Source of the DNA: Marchantia polymorpha subsp. ruderalis
Lineage: Eukaryota; Streptophyta; Marchantiopsida; Marchantiales; Marchantiaceae
Reading direction: 5' to 3'
Assembly: GCA_037833965.1 (NCBI GenBank)
Contig: AP031354.1
Span: forward strand, 19,012,001 to 19,076,000
Length of the DNA: 64,000 bases
Positions 47,657 to 59,588 of the stretch are shown here, in pieces (within the stretch, counting starts at the first letter, position 1; each line of letters opens with the position of its first letter). The translations under genes and the position numbers were made by a program. Under the pieces are notes generated by a model. The model was not told where the DNA came from, made no database searches, and saw only the letters and a list, made by a program, of their open reading frames with translations.

Positions 47657-48114
47657 GCGATCGACGGGAATAGATGGCAGAAAGGGTCGTCCACCTTCGT
47701 CCTCTGGTTACTCTGGTTCTCCCAATACCTCCGGACACAGGACTGACTTCGTCCGTCGGTCATCCAGCGACAGACCGACGGTTCCCGAGTTGGCAACGTC
47801 AGGAGCCGTCTGGTCTGGGCTTCTCTGTCCGCGGTGAGACACCGGGCCGGAAGTGAAGGAGCCGGACAAGCAGAGCAGAAGCCGGGGCCGACTGAACAGT
47901 CGACTGCCCGACGGACGGAGGGGCAGACGGACGGGGAGTCTGACTGCGCCTGACAGACGAATTAAAGGCGAGGACGAGAAGCCTTGGCTTTTCTTCATCA
48001 CATCCATGAACTGAACGGCGCATGGCCGACGTCGATGGGCTCCGCTTTTGGGCGATCGTCCATCGGAAGACATGCATGCTCGAGTTCTGTTCCGGGCACT
48101 CGAAGGCCGGCCCC

Positions 48115-48120
48115 TATAAA
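48115..48120 (+). promoter_or_regulatory. Candidate TATA box for the fatty acid 2-hydroxylase gene
   Basis: TATAAA within CCCCTATAAAGCAGG stands out in GC-rich DNA and would set transcription start near 48145-48150. ATG triplets occur just upstream (about 48072-48077) but not again for some 900 nt downstream, which agrees with this position as the promoter. Confidence 0.5.
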
Positions 48121-48392
48121 GCAGGCGAATTGCCAAGTCAGCCCAAACACCAGTTGTACGACGGCCAAGCCCCTGCCTCCGGTCCTGCTACCACTCCACG
48201 TCCACTCGAGCCCCCCTTCCCCAGCTCTAGACTACTCGCTCGCGCTCACTCAGTACTCGTCGTGGTCGCTCCCTCGGCCTCTCGTCGTCGGGCTCGACTC
48301 GTTCTGCTTCTGCTCCTCGTGTGTTGCTGTGAGTTCCGGACTTGGCTTGGGCCTGCCTGCCTGCTTATCCATCTGCCAGCCGAGACCGCCAT

Positions 48393-48424
48393 CCCGCCCG
48401 CCCGCCCGCCCGCTCGCTCGCTCG
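48393..48424. repeat. CCCG/CTCG tetranucleotide repeat in the leader
   Basis: Four CCCG-type units followed by three CTCG units in the hydroxylase 5' leader. It may vary in length between individuals and is likely to be structured in RNA on the complementary G-rich side. Confidence 0.8.
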
Positions 48425-49022
48425 TCGGTCGGCCCCTCCACCCCATAGCACAGTTGAAGAGTAGAGAGAGCGAGCCGGGAGAGTCGGATTGCAGTTGTGC
48501 TGCTGAGCTCTGAGTTGGGCTGTGACAGAGGGAAGGAGTGAGAGTGCGAGAGAGGAGCGAGGCAGTCTCAAAGAGGAAGCAGTGCGTCGGGGACTCGGGC
48601 AGAGCGCGTTTCCACTTGCCTCGAAAGGGCGTGAGAGGAACGTGTCTGCGGAGGCCTGAGACTGCGGCTACAGCTGCTCGTCGCATTGCGGAGGACAGCA
48701 GGAGGCAGAAGATCCCGCTGTGGGGACGCTGGCTGGCTGGCCAGTCGAGAGCAGTGCAGACGGCACTGAATCGGCAGGTGGACGAGGGAGCGTGCTCGTT
48801 GTTGAAATCCCGGTAATCTGTGCCGAGCAAGCCAGCGCTGTCGATTATTAGTACGCCTCTCTTTCGAGCTGAATCAATTGGATCGCAAGGAGAGACGAAG
48901 GGCGAGTGGGAGTGCGACCGGAGGAACAGGGCGAGGTGCTAAGGCACAGTCGCGCTGTGCCTCCTGTGATCGCCCATTGTTAGCTCGAGTGGATTCGGAC
49001 TATCCCTCCGGTCGAAAAGCGG

Positions 49023-49031
49023 ATGCTGTAG
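49023..49031 (+). other. Minimal upstream ORF (Met-Leu-stop)
   Basis: ATG CTG TAG, 52 nt upstream of the hydroxylase start codon, is the only upstream ATG in the inferred leader. Such very short uORFs usually allow reinitiation while lowering translation. The function here is inference. Confidence 0.45.
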
Positions 49032-49082
49032 CGAGACTCGGTGGCCGGACGAGTTGGAAAATCATTGGGCGTAGTTGCTAGG

Positions 49083-51468
49083 ATGTACAGGATGACTTTA
49101 CCACTGCAGCAAGTTGCGCTCGCTCCTTCCCCAATGCCAGGGCACTTCGACGGCGACGCCAACGCTAGAGCAAATGCAAAACAACTTATGTTTTTGAAGA
49201 ACCTTCAGGGTGTTCTTGATACCAATGTCGCGGAGTCAGTCGATGACGAGAATTTGGAGAAACTTCAGGTCCAAGCCAAAGAGCTGACGATGAAAGAAGA
49301 GCACGATCACGAGGACCTTACACCTGCGCTGCTGACAGTCAATGGGAAAGTCTATGACGTTGCCTCATTTCTTGATCTTCATCCCGGGGGTGCCGATGTA
49401 AGTTACCCCCAGATGCCAACCAATCTATACAAGGTCCTGCCAGGGCCTGGTTTGGGAGTCTGCATTGGACACGCAGGACAGTCGTTTCACATGTTGGATG
49501 TTGGCAAAGTCTCTTTCGTAGCCAAAGTCGCATTCGTACCCGTCACGAGGAGGTGACAACTGCGACGTGGAATGGAACTGTGTACAATTCTGCAAACACA
49601 CAGACAAAACTGACCTGTATCATGTGCTTGACAGCTGATTACGGAACACCTCAACGGCAAGGACGTGGGTCGACTGATGAAAGGCCTGGATGAGCCAGGG
49701 GCGCACATCCACAGTAAGGCTGCCATGAAAATGCTGGAGCAGTTCGTAGTTCAGAAGAGTGTTGAAAAGAGGTGAGATGATCTCGAATGTCGAGCAGTCC
49801 ATCGGTATATGATCTGTCGATACTGGTTACTCAAATCAGTTCATACAGTTCGGTTTTCTATCGGTCAGGGCTCGATGCATACCTCACATCAATCACGCTG
49901 TACGCACTCGAGTAGCATTATGGTTCTCTGCAGATCCACTGAAATGTTGCGGGTCACTTGCAGGGCGGAAGAAACTACCCCTGTTATTGAGAAGAAATTT
50001 GAGATTGACCTCACTAAACCTCTCGTCGCCCAGGTATGTCATGTGATCTCTCACAGTCTGAGCTTAATGTGGAAGAACGGTTCTGATCGTGTTTTGGCAT
50101 GTGCGTGGGGCTAAACAGCGGTGTTATTGCGCAGGTCGGATACCTCGGGAAAGATTACGACGAGTGGGTTCATACACCTATCATTTGCAAAGAAAGCCCG
50201 CGATTCTTTGAAAGCGACTGGATTGAGGTGCCACATTCTGTCTCTGCTTCTTCAATTGGACTGAGTCTCTGTGCCCTCCGCGTTTATCTCTTTACCTGAC
50301 CGTTCTATCTCTTCATCTGACATTTTTTTCTGTGCGTCCAGTTCTTGACTCGTACCAAGTGGTGGGTTATTCCGCTGGTGTGGATGCCTGTCGTTCTGTG
50401 GAGCGAAATGCGAGCAGTAAAGTTCGGGTTGCCGATGGAGATGGTGATTCCGTACATGCTTGTGGGATGTGGTCTGTGGACCATAGCCGAATACCTCATT
50501 CACAGATTCCTCTTCCATATGAAAGCTACCACCTACTGGTACAGACTATGAACGCCGTCGAGTTTTGTTTGCTTGTTAAATGTCGCACCTGCGCATCAAC
50601 TTCTTTTCAGGATTCCTCGCGAAAATTGTCGTCCGTCACATTGCTTTTCACTTAGAGCGTCAATCTTTGACTGATACCGAAGTCCGTCACTCCACAGGAC
50701 TGCCAAGGCTCATTACGTCCTTCACGGTTTCCACCACAAGCATCCTATGGATTCTATGCGGCTGGTCTTCCCTCCCGCATTTACATTCTTCTTCAGCTAC
50801 GCTGTGAGTGGCCTTCTCCAGTTCCGAACTATGCATGATGCTAATCTGGCAATAGCTTTCGGACACGTTTCTGCATGAGGGCATCTCGTGGCATCGCGCG
50901 TTCTTCAAACGGCTAGTCTGTCAGAGATGCTGCCCACTCTGGGTGCTTTGCCCCGCATGACTCTTCCGCAATTAATCCCAACCCGTGTTTGACGTGTTGT
51001 TTGACAGCTATGGTGGCTCATGAAGGCCATATTCCCGAACGGCGTGTCGCAGTCTGTTTCTGGAGGTGGCCTATTGGCATACATCGTGTACGACCTAACC
51101 CACTACTTCCTCCACTACGGGAACGCTTTCAGCGAGAGGCTGAGAAGCATGAAGGTAAACGGCTAAGACCCTATCACAGCTCAGACCGAAATCGCCCGCG
51201 GTTCTCGGCGAATTAAGCTTTAGTAATTGATGTTGAAACATTCAGCAGCTGACACGATGGAGTCAAGAGCTTTGACGGTCTTGGTGTCAATTTAGAAGTC
51301 GCACAAAGTGGTCCGAGAAACTGATTAGTTTTCCGTCGTTGTGTGCAGAGATACCATTTGAATCACCACTTCAAGGTACAGTCGGACAGTTTTGGCATAA
51401 CGTCTGAGTTCTGGGACTGGGTTTTCGGAACTCTGCCTGCACAATACGCAAAGCTGCACTCCCAGTAG
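49083..51468 (+). CDS. FAH: Fatty acid 2-hydroxylase with N-terminal cytochrome b5 domain
   Basis: Hydroxylates carbon 2 of very-long-chain acyl groups in ceramides, in the ER membrane, with electrons from cytochrome b5. Exons 49083-49397, 49635-49771, 49964-50033, 50135-50227, 50342-50538, 50698-50803, 51008-51154 and 51349-51468 join in frame to 394 residues (human FA2H has 372). Residues about 90-150 form the cytochrome b5 domain, with HPGG (100-103) and the second heme histidine in HIHSKAA (129 or 131). The plant-type hydroxylase follows: GYLGKDYDEWVH (from 176), hydrophobic segments about 213-258, and di-iron histidines at HRFLFH (259-264), HGFHHKH (280-286), HYFLH (338-342) and YHLNHHF (357-363). 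Arabidopsis FAH1 and FAH2 start near the GHLG segment and lack the b5 domain; yeast Scs7 and animal FA2H have it. ATG 49083 is the first in frame. 49092 or 49134 are possible alternatives. Confidence 0.95.
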
Positions 51469-54400
51469 ATGAATACCTGCACCAGTGCTTTGAGGCACCC
51501 CCCTGGACACTGTTCGTGCCTTCTACATCATGGTACATATCGCTCCTCGAAAGCATTACGAATCTCATCGTGTCAGCAAGTCCTTCCACATTTCAGCGAA
51601 TTTCAGCTTGCCGAGGCCAGCTGGAGCCGGAAGGCCGGGAAGGTTGTTTGACACATGAGGACATGATTACTCCACAAACGATACGTTGGCTCCAGATGAC
51701 GAGATATTGGGTCCCGCCTGGAGGTTTCACTCCCTTGGAAGAAAGGGATGTGGAAGAGTTTTGAAGAAAGGTTAAGAATCCGGAGGCTTGTTTCAAACCT
51801 GGTATACTCAATTATGTGATATTAGCTTATGAACGTCTCTCATCTCCATTTGCGTTATCTCACTGTGAATAGTGCTGCTATTGTACACAAGCTTAGCGAA
51901 GAGACAAGCTTCCTTTACTCTTACTGAAATCCTCCGAGATTCTCCTTCCGTAGACCGAGATAGGTTGTCCAGTACTGTTCTGTACTACTAGGACAAAGTC
52001 ATTTTTTACGACAATTGTGACCTATTAGATGATGCCCCAATTTATTCACTCAAGAAGTGTCCTTCTCAGGACCAGTAATAAATGTACTGATTTCTAATGG
52101 AAGAGATGCTTTCGCTTTTGAAACTTTTTGTGGTGATGTTAAAGTGTACTTCTTGCGAAGTACTTGCGAGTTACCAAATGCCCTGTGAGTTGGAGCTTTT
52201 ATCTGGTACTGGAAATAGAGAATCGGGAATTCAGGTTACATATTAACGATTCCTCGGATTGAACGTAGTGAAGTTGAATATTGAAACTCTACTACCGCAT
52301 CTATTAGAAAAGTTAAATATGGGTGGGACGAGCGTATCATAACAAAATTACCCCAATTTGGTTACTTTTGCAAATCGCATTTGAAAAAAAAAATGGATGG
52401 AACCAACATCTTCTACTCAAATTACCTCAATTTCATAATTTTTACAATTTCCACATTTGAGAAAAAATGAAATGTAAATTTCATCAGTTGCCATTGTAGA
52501 AAATTGTGAAATAAACCATCTCTACTTCCTCTTTCACAATATTTGTGCCCATTCCATTATATACATATATTCTTCGTTACTTATCCTTCCCACATATATC
52601 GACATTGGTAAGAATAAACAACGACGAATCTATGAGGAATATGGAAAGAACAATGGACAATCAAAATAATTGATAGTGAAAAGTAAAACAAAGTAGCGAA
52701 ACAGTTTCATCTCCCAATAATCAGTGACAAAACATCATCAGCAAGCAACGTTCCTAACAATCTTAAAAATTAATTTCGACAGGGAAATTTCTAAGTAGGA
52801 AGGAACGTGTGGGCCCAAATCCTAGAGGCAAAAAACTGTGCCCGCACATTTATTCTCACAAGCTGCTAACACTGGCCTTCTGCCAGTTGCTTTTCTCGCG
52901 CAGAAGGCGCGAGAAAAGCCTGAAAACGAATAACGTGAATGAATATTCGGAGCTTGAAAGGTGAAGTGTGCATGTATAATAGCGAACGTCATGTGTTCAG
53001 ATACTCCGCTGAATGATGAACAATGCTAGAGGAAGAAGGAAACTCGTGAAAGGGTGCCAAGTGCTAAGAACCTTGGTAGTCATCATCATTCCGGCTAACA
53101 GTATCCATGAAATGTACGTGTGATCTTCACCTTTAATGTCTGTCTAACCATGCTTGTGGCAAACATCCGACGCATAATCCATGTTGCTAACGCTCTTCCC
53201 TAGCTGACTTAAACAACTCGAGCTAACTGTTTACTGCGAAGTTGATAAATCACTCTAATAGGTTGTCCTTGGACAGCAGAGAGCCAGTTGCTGAATCGAG
53301 ATAAGAGAACTATTCCATAGGAACCTTTGAGATGGTAGTAATCTTTTAGAGGAGCGGCGATCCATGACCTGAGTCTGGCAGAAAACTTCCGCGTAGGACA
53401 ATCAGATTCCCCCTTGTGGGCAACTCATGGTTCGAAGCAATTTCCTTCTCCCTCTCATAATCCTAATGACTGTCGAATAGCTGGACGTACAGTTGCCCGA
53501 ATCCGTGTATGTGGTATAACTATGGTCAGTAGCGAGTTATATATCTTCCCTCTCTCTCTCTATACTCACACGACGAGAACTCCCAAAGGAGAGTCGTGAC
53601 GTCTGCCCCAGATGCGCTTTATTCTGGTCTCAAACTAGCTGGACAAATGGGCCACAACAAAGGGTGGCCACTGCAGCTGTGCAGGCTTCTGAAGTAGTTC
53701 ATTCTTAAATGAAGCAGCCCGTAGGTAGGGCGAAACCGCTGCATTAAGTAGACCGCCCAAATCTCAGACAGAAGAGGAAGTCTACGTATGAAGATATGGT
53801 AGCTTAGAAGGTGTAAAGCAGAATCGCGCCATGTTAGAGAATCACGATTTGACAGGAGGAGCTACGACGTAGGTAAATTAAAGGTCGCAAGCGCTGCTTT
53901 CTCAGCTTCCATACATTTCTTACTTTAGGGAGAGACAAACAGTGGGTTGAGAATGGTGGAGGCAGTGCAGTGTGATTTGGGGGATCTGAACATACTAGAG
54001 CAACCGTAGGTAGGAAGCAGACGTTTTGGAGAGAAGGAGCCTCGAGGAACAAGGAGATGAGGTCGTACCCTTCCAGAGCGCACTGCAGAGTGTGAGAGGT
54101 TCTGGGCACTCTTTGTTGTAAGACCAGGAGGTAGCGGTAGGCATCAAAAGAATGGAAGAGAAGGAAGCACAGAGCGAATGTCCACGTTTCGTAGTGGAGA
54201 ATGATGATTTCGCAATGAAAGGATCAGAAGGTGGAGGATTAGAAGTAACGTCGCAGCTCGGGAGTGATAAAACCATACTGTAGGGTCATAAATACGTCGA
54301 TAAGCTCTCCGTGCATGCCAACAAAATCCCGATCTGAGCAATCAGTGCTGCACCTACCACCTCGACTCTTGTCGTCCTTGTGCCTCTCAGGCTCCTTCAT

Positions 54401-57400
54401 TGTCTGCGCCTAAGCTCGTGTCTCTGTGCCAACGCTGACAAGAATGGCGTGAACGGGCCATCTCCCACCCAGCACAGATGTCTCGAGCGCCAGTAGGAAA
54501 CTCTGGTACGTACATCGTGTATCTTTATCTCCGCTCTCAGGGGGCGATGGATCATGGCTGGCTTCTTTTGAGCCACAACGTAGCGAAAGAGCTGTGCTCT
54601 TTCCCACCGATTAGTAGACTCCAACAACAGCGCAATGTCTATGATCTGATGATTCTGTCTCCCTTCACTAGTCCTCTGCGCAGCTTTGCTCTTCCGCCCC
54701 TTTCCACCCGTCCCATTCGACCTTCCTTTACTTCCCTGTCGTCCAAACGATTTAAAAAACCTACCCCGACGGTTTCCGATTCCGAGGAGAAAAGAAAAAG
54801 AAGGAGTGACCCGAAAAAGCCCAGAGGAGCGGAGCCAGCCAGTCATGGAGGTATCAATTGCTGGTGCTGCTTCCCTGGAAGTTCCAGTATATAATTGCGT
54901 ATTGCGTCCCCTCGGACGTCGTGAAGAATACCCTTTCACCATCACTCCCGTGATCACATCCAGCTGCAATGTGCACTCTCTCGAGTAGTAGCCTCACAAT
55001 CCTTCTCATCTCTCTGAGCCTCCCAAAGTCTGAATTCGCAAGGTTGCAGTTAGTACCGGGGTTCATCTGACAAAAGCCTGCACCTCTTTAACAGTCAACG
55101 AATCTACCGTCACGTCGCTGGAGCCATCACTCGATAGATCGATCGATCGGGCGACCGGTGATTGTAGTACTTGACAACGAACACTACTCGGTGCTCACCG
55201 TTGCCATGGTCTGCTCATGAGTTCGAGAGCCGTCCCGTCTCCAGCGAGTGTCACTTTCCGATCACCGAAACTCTGAGGATCGAGGAACACACCGATCCAG
55301 CGCGTTGACCTCGGTTGACAATACCGCAACCACCGGAACAAGGACATGGCGAGACCAGAAGAGTCATGTGAAGGTGGGAGGCAGCGGGAGCTCCTCTGGT
55401 ACTCTGCGCACTCGATTATGTCGTACCGGGCCTACGTGACGAGTAGCAAGAGGTCGCTCGTGCGTCATAAGTAGTCAACTGGTCGACGAATGAAAGCTGA
55501 GGACCACTTATGAGTTCTCCGAAAGACAGGCAGCGGATTCATTATGACACCCTTCCCATGCGATCAGATCGCCGATATCCATACAGTTGAAACATCTGAA
55601 GACGTAGGTGACATGACATCCATGGATACCGTCATCTAACTGTCTGACCGTCCCTCCGCATACAGATCTTTTGGCAAAGTTTTCCTTGCGTATTTTGAAG
55701 AAGACACGCGCGTAGGGGGTTCTCGGAATTCCCATGCCCCGGTGCCCTTAGGGAATGCATTACTTCTCATGTCCCTGAGTCCCTCGTTTGCTAAGCCGTC
55801 ATAAATTGGCCGTCGACTTTTAGTTCCTCACGTACATACTCCCTTTATACATTCATGATCCCTCCAACTTCACAAGTTCGTGGGCGTTGTGTTGCTGTCG
55901 ATCAGAACTCTGATGGCAGAAGCCCTTGCCGGCAATCTATCGATCGTTCATGGGACCTTCATTCATTCCACATTCCTCGCTCTTCTTCTACACAGACCCC
56001 CATCATTACAGTACCCCATCCTCTCGTCAACCTCGTGTCAATTCGACCATCGTACACTCGAGGAACCATCTTGGATCTATCGACGTCAAATTTTCACACT
56101 CCATAACTGGAGCCACGCTGCGTGAGGGGCTCGTTTGCGTGCGGCTCTCAATCCGACAGACGAACGCCTACGGCGGACACACTTCTCACATCTCCGACAC
56201 ACGACACAAAAACGTTCAGCCTTGCACCGGAAGATCATGGCAGTGACATCAACCGCTAAAGTGCCCAGCTCATTTTCTTCGTACTACGATAATTACATTT
56301 CATGTCACTCCTATTCCTGATTTATGGACTGGCTTTGGACTGTACAGATTCGGAAATGTAAATTCATACATCGGCCGATTTTGCCCATCATCAAAAAAAG
56401 GTGGTAGAGTTCCTGTGCGAAGCAAGGGTCATATATCAACCTGAGAAACTCATCCAGATTCCATTTGAAAGAGGGAGATTTTCAACACTTGAAACCTGAA
56501 GGGAGGACAGACATTCCTGCCTACCTCGTTACAATAACTCCCCAGGTTGAGAAAACAGACCACAAGCACAACATCCAAACTTTCTTAACTAGCGTATGAA
56601 CAAATTACATATTATTGCATTTGGCTTCGAAGTAAGCACAAACCAGTTTTGGATATACAAATACCCTTTGAGGCTTGCTAAGTTGGGAGAAAAGGAATTT
56701 CCTTTATATGGACTATTACCTTCAAAGTTTACAAACTGAACCTTTCATTTATGTATCTTGCATTCACGATCATTTTCATCCAAGTCAAGTATTGAACTGG
56801 TATTCCTTGTCCGTTTGTATCACTAGAACATACTCAGTGATTTTAATCGTACGAGAAAACATATGTATTGAAACAAACGTTTGTTGACCTGGGTACTCAG
56901 ATTTAAGTCCAATCAAAGGCACCGGGTAAAAGTGCAGCCGTTTGACATTTTATTGTCGGCATCATAAGCGTAAGACAATCAAAGCTGCAACAAAATAGTC
57001 AAATAACGAAGGATGCAAACAACTTAGTTGACAGACAAGTGAGAAGAAGGGGTCAGAAGAATGAGAGAGAAATGAAGATAATACACGGGAAAGCAAAGGG
57101 AAAAGCTAAATATTAAGTTATCAATGAAATACCGCACCTCTAATAAGAATCTTAAGTGGCAAGGTCGTTGGCGTGAATTTCAGAAGAACTGGAAACACCC
57201 CCACCCCCTTCCCTTCCCACAAAATACCTCTGAAAAAATATGTAAACTCTGTTGGCACACAAGCTTGCCGACATTATGGCATAATGTTAAAATAATCACC
57301 TACCTTCCTTACAAGTACCGTAGACAAGTGATACTGACATGTATCGACATGGGGTTATGAGAAAAATAGGTGAAAACTCCCCGAATGCTTTTCGTAGTCA

Positions 57401-59000
57401 ATTTTGCGCACACATGGCAACATTTGACAAACAGTCTCTGAACATGCTGTCGTTGTGACAGAGCTTCTACGATAAATGCTTCCTATGACGTTGAGGTTGT
57501 CACGAACAGAAACAATAGATATACAGACTCTGAGCTCCAGGATTCGTTGCTGTAAGTAAAAGTGAAGAGATATTTCAATTTGAACAGGGAAGTGAGACAG
57601 CATTTGGAAGATCAATGTCGATCTTCTGATCCTTTCCGATTTGTCTACCCGATTCCAGTTATCATTCCCGTGACCAGTGAGTGACCATGGGAAGCTAAAG
57701 TTTCAGCACTCATTCGTCACATCCTCCACACTGTAAGAGCTGGCAGATGGTCTTCATCCGAGTGAATATACGGTAAAGAATAAAACACAAACAAATCCCA
57801 ACTACAGCACCCACCAACCTCGCTATGCAAAGTAAAGCAGATACAACTTTGTTGCGGCACCTTTGTAATAAGGAACTGTCAGCTTGTCCAGCGCACCTCA
57901 GGAACCACATGGAGTCCACCGCAGGTACCTGGATCGAATTCATTTCTCTGGCTGAACTCGCCGGCTGCTCTTATTGTCCTGTAACTTCTGTCTGATCTCG
58001 CATATTCAAATCTCTCATTCGAAGCTGCGGAAGTAACTCCCATGCCATCCCCACTGTTAAAGAGGAAAGTTCACGAATCACGTCCCCGTGACGACTTCCA
58101 CTTCTGCTTACTGTGTAAGAGCCTACAGTGGATGTTCAGAGCCTGTGTTTTTTCCCTCTGCCAAATTCCGCAGTTTTAGGAGTACATTAAATTGCTTTGT
58201 CTCATTATTACTGCGTGCAACTGCGGTAACTATACGGTGTCAATATAATTTCCACCTCAAAGATTTGATTGCGGGCATTCAGTCATTTATGGAGATATTG
58301 AGTGCTACTACATAGATAGTCAACTCCAACATTTCTTACCCAGCATCATTAGATGGGAAGAAGGTATTCGCATTCGAGTCATCAAGCGCTGATCTCTTAC
58401 TTCTTCGATTCTTACTCTGCAGAGTAACAAGTTGAGGCTTGAGGAGCCAAAAGTATCACCGCCGGAAAAAGACAAACGAATAGGTTTTGCGGTCAAAATT
58501 TATTAAAGCCTCAACCTCTTTCGTTATTACGTACTCCAAGATGGAAATGAAGGAAGGTCTTTAATAAATCGCGAGAAGTATTGATTTTGAACGTGGAAGG
58601 AGACTGTAAATGTGCAAAGTGAAATCAATCACACTATTGAATTGGAGAAAAATGAAAGACAAAAATTATTATTCCACAGAAACTTAGCATTTCTATAAAC
58701 GTCAATCCCCATCCTTCTTTGTATTTCCACTTGGTCCCCCTAATGTAGTTATTCATAAAAAACTACCAAATATCATGTTGACCACGAACTGTCGTTAAAT
58801 GGGAAGCAACAATGGGCTATTTCTAATTTCCTATTATCAACAAAGCAAGTCACATGTTGGAATTTCACAAGGGCATTGTAAATAAGTGTTTCCCCTTCTT
58901 TTGGAAGTACAAAACCTAGAATTGAGCTCCCACTGCGCAGTTACATGGTGAGATCCCACTGTTCACAACCGCTTTCATAACGGCTACCGCAGTATACCTT
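51469..59000. other. Hydroxylase 3' flank and unassigned intergenic DNA
   Basis: An AATAAA at 52077-52082 could be a poly(A) signal for the hydroxylase, about 610 nt after the stop. 52300-52800 is AT-rich. 53400-56300 is of mixed composition, with open frames up to 190 codons (minus 54397-54969), none recognised. Short CT and GATC microsatellites occur near 53545 and 55132. Minus 57710-57943 is a 77-codon ATG-started frame with one hydrophobic stretch, noted among the findings. No gene can be supported with confidence. Confidence 0.4.
52875..52919. repeat. Two overlapping inverted repeats
   Basis: GCTTTTCTCGCGC (52889-52901) pairs exactly with GCGCGAGAAAAGC (52907-52919) over a 5-nt loop. 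In addition GCCTTCTG just upstream (about 52875-52882) pairs with CAGAAGGC (52901-52908), which overlaps that loop. Two alternative hairpins therefore share sequence, as in the repeat at 29354. Confidence 0.8.
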
Positions 59001-59128
59001 ATTACGGGCCACACCACAGTAGAGCACATTTCGCAGTCACTGGGCCTGGCGGTCCGTCCTCAGCCTTGTTCGTGGGTGATGTTGCAGTACTGAAGGAATT
59101 TCGGTGGATGTACAGTAAGTTCAAAGTA

Positions 59129-59145
59129 TTTAGGGTTAGGGTTAG
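59129..59145 (+). repeat. Short interstitial telomere-like sequence
   Basis: TTTAGGGTTAGGGTTAG contains one plant-type telomere unit (TTTAGGG) followed by TTAGGG-type units. At 17 nt it could be chance or a telo-box-like promoter motif. It lies upstream of the direct-repeat cassette. Confidence 0.5.
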
Positions 59146-59400
59146 CCTCCGTACGCTTGTTTCAGCTGATTTTCTCGTCTTCTGGATTTGTGTACTCCAT
59201 CGCCGCCTTTTATGCCAAGGGAAACAAAAGAAGAAGGTGCTTGAGAAACGAAAATGTTCCTGGACGTCGGCGCATGTTGAACTCGAGGAAGAGGGCCGAA
59301 CAAATGGTGACTCAGCCACTAATTCAAGTTCATTTGATAGTGGTGAGTTAAATTTTTTGCATGTTGAACGCAGAGCACTTCTTCGTGTGTTTTTATGACC

Positions 59401-59588
59401 ATAGGATGTGTATTTGCTCACATGCCAGTTTGTGATAAGATCCTTTTGAAGAATCGAGTGTGTCTAGACATTGTCTACTTGACCGTATATTGAGCAATAT
59501 CTATGAGGTGTCATAGAGGTTTTCTTGCCGGTTGAATTACATGTTGGATCAAACTCTAGAGGCATAGGCACATGCCCTTCTTGGGTAG
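59401..59588. repeat. Direct repeat copy 1 (~188 bp)
   Basis: Starts ATAGGATGTGTATTTGCTC and ends CTTCTTGGGTAGA. It matches the copy at 60748 nearly throughout, with roughly ten substitutions and one 1-base indel. Sequences outside the copies do not match. The ends are not TG...CA, so an LTR is not obvious. The copies could be a small dispersed element or a duplicated gene end. Confidence 0.93.

Larger units (their letters stand above)
48145..49082 (+). other. Long GC-rich 5' leader of the hydroxylase gene, free of ATG until its end
   Basis: From the inferred start site to 49022 I find no ATG on the + strand. The only one before the main start codon is a minimal upstream ORF at 49023-49031 (ATG CTG TAG). 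The leader has long CT-rich and GC-rich tracts. A good splice donor (CTGTGAGTTCC, about 48330) means part of it may be a leader intron. The extent is inferred from the TATA box. Confidence 0.5.

Noticed and set aside
48246-48830. 194-codon minus-strand frame opposite the hydroxylase leader
   Set aside because: It lies in GC-rich simple-sequence DNA where stops are rare on all strands. The repetitive Arg, Ser and Ala content mirrors the tetranucleotide repeat.
54397-54969. 190-codon minus-strand frame
   Set aside because: Low-complexity Arg/Gly/Ser-rich translation with an equally long plus frame opposite. No family is recognisable.
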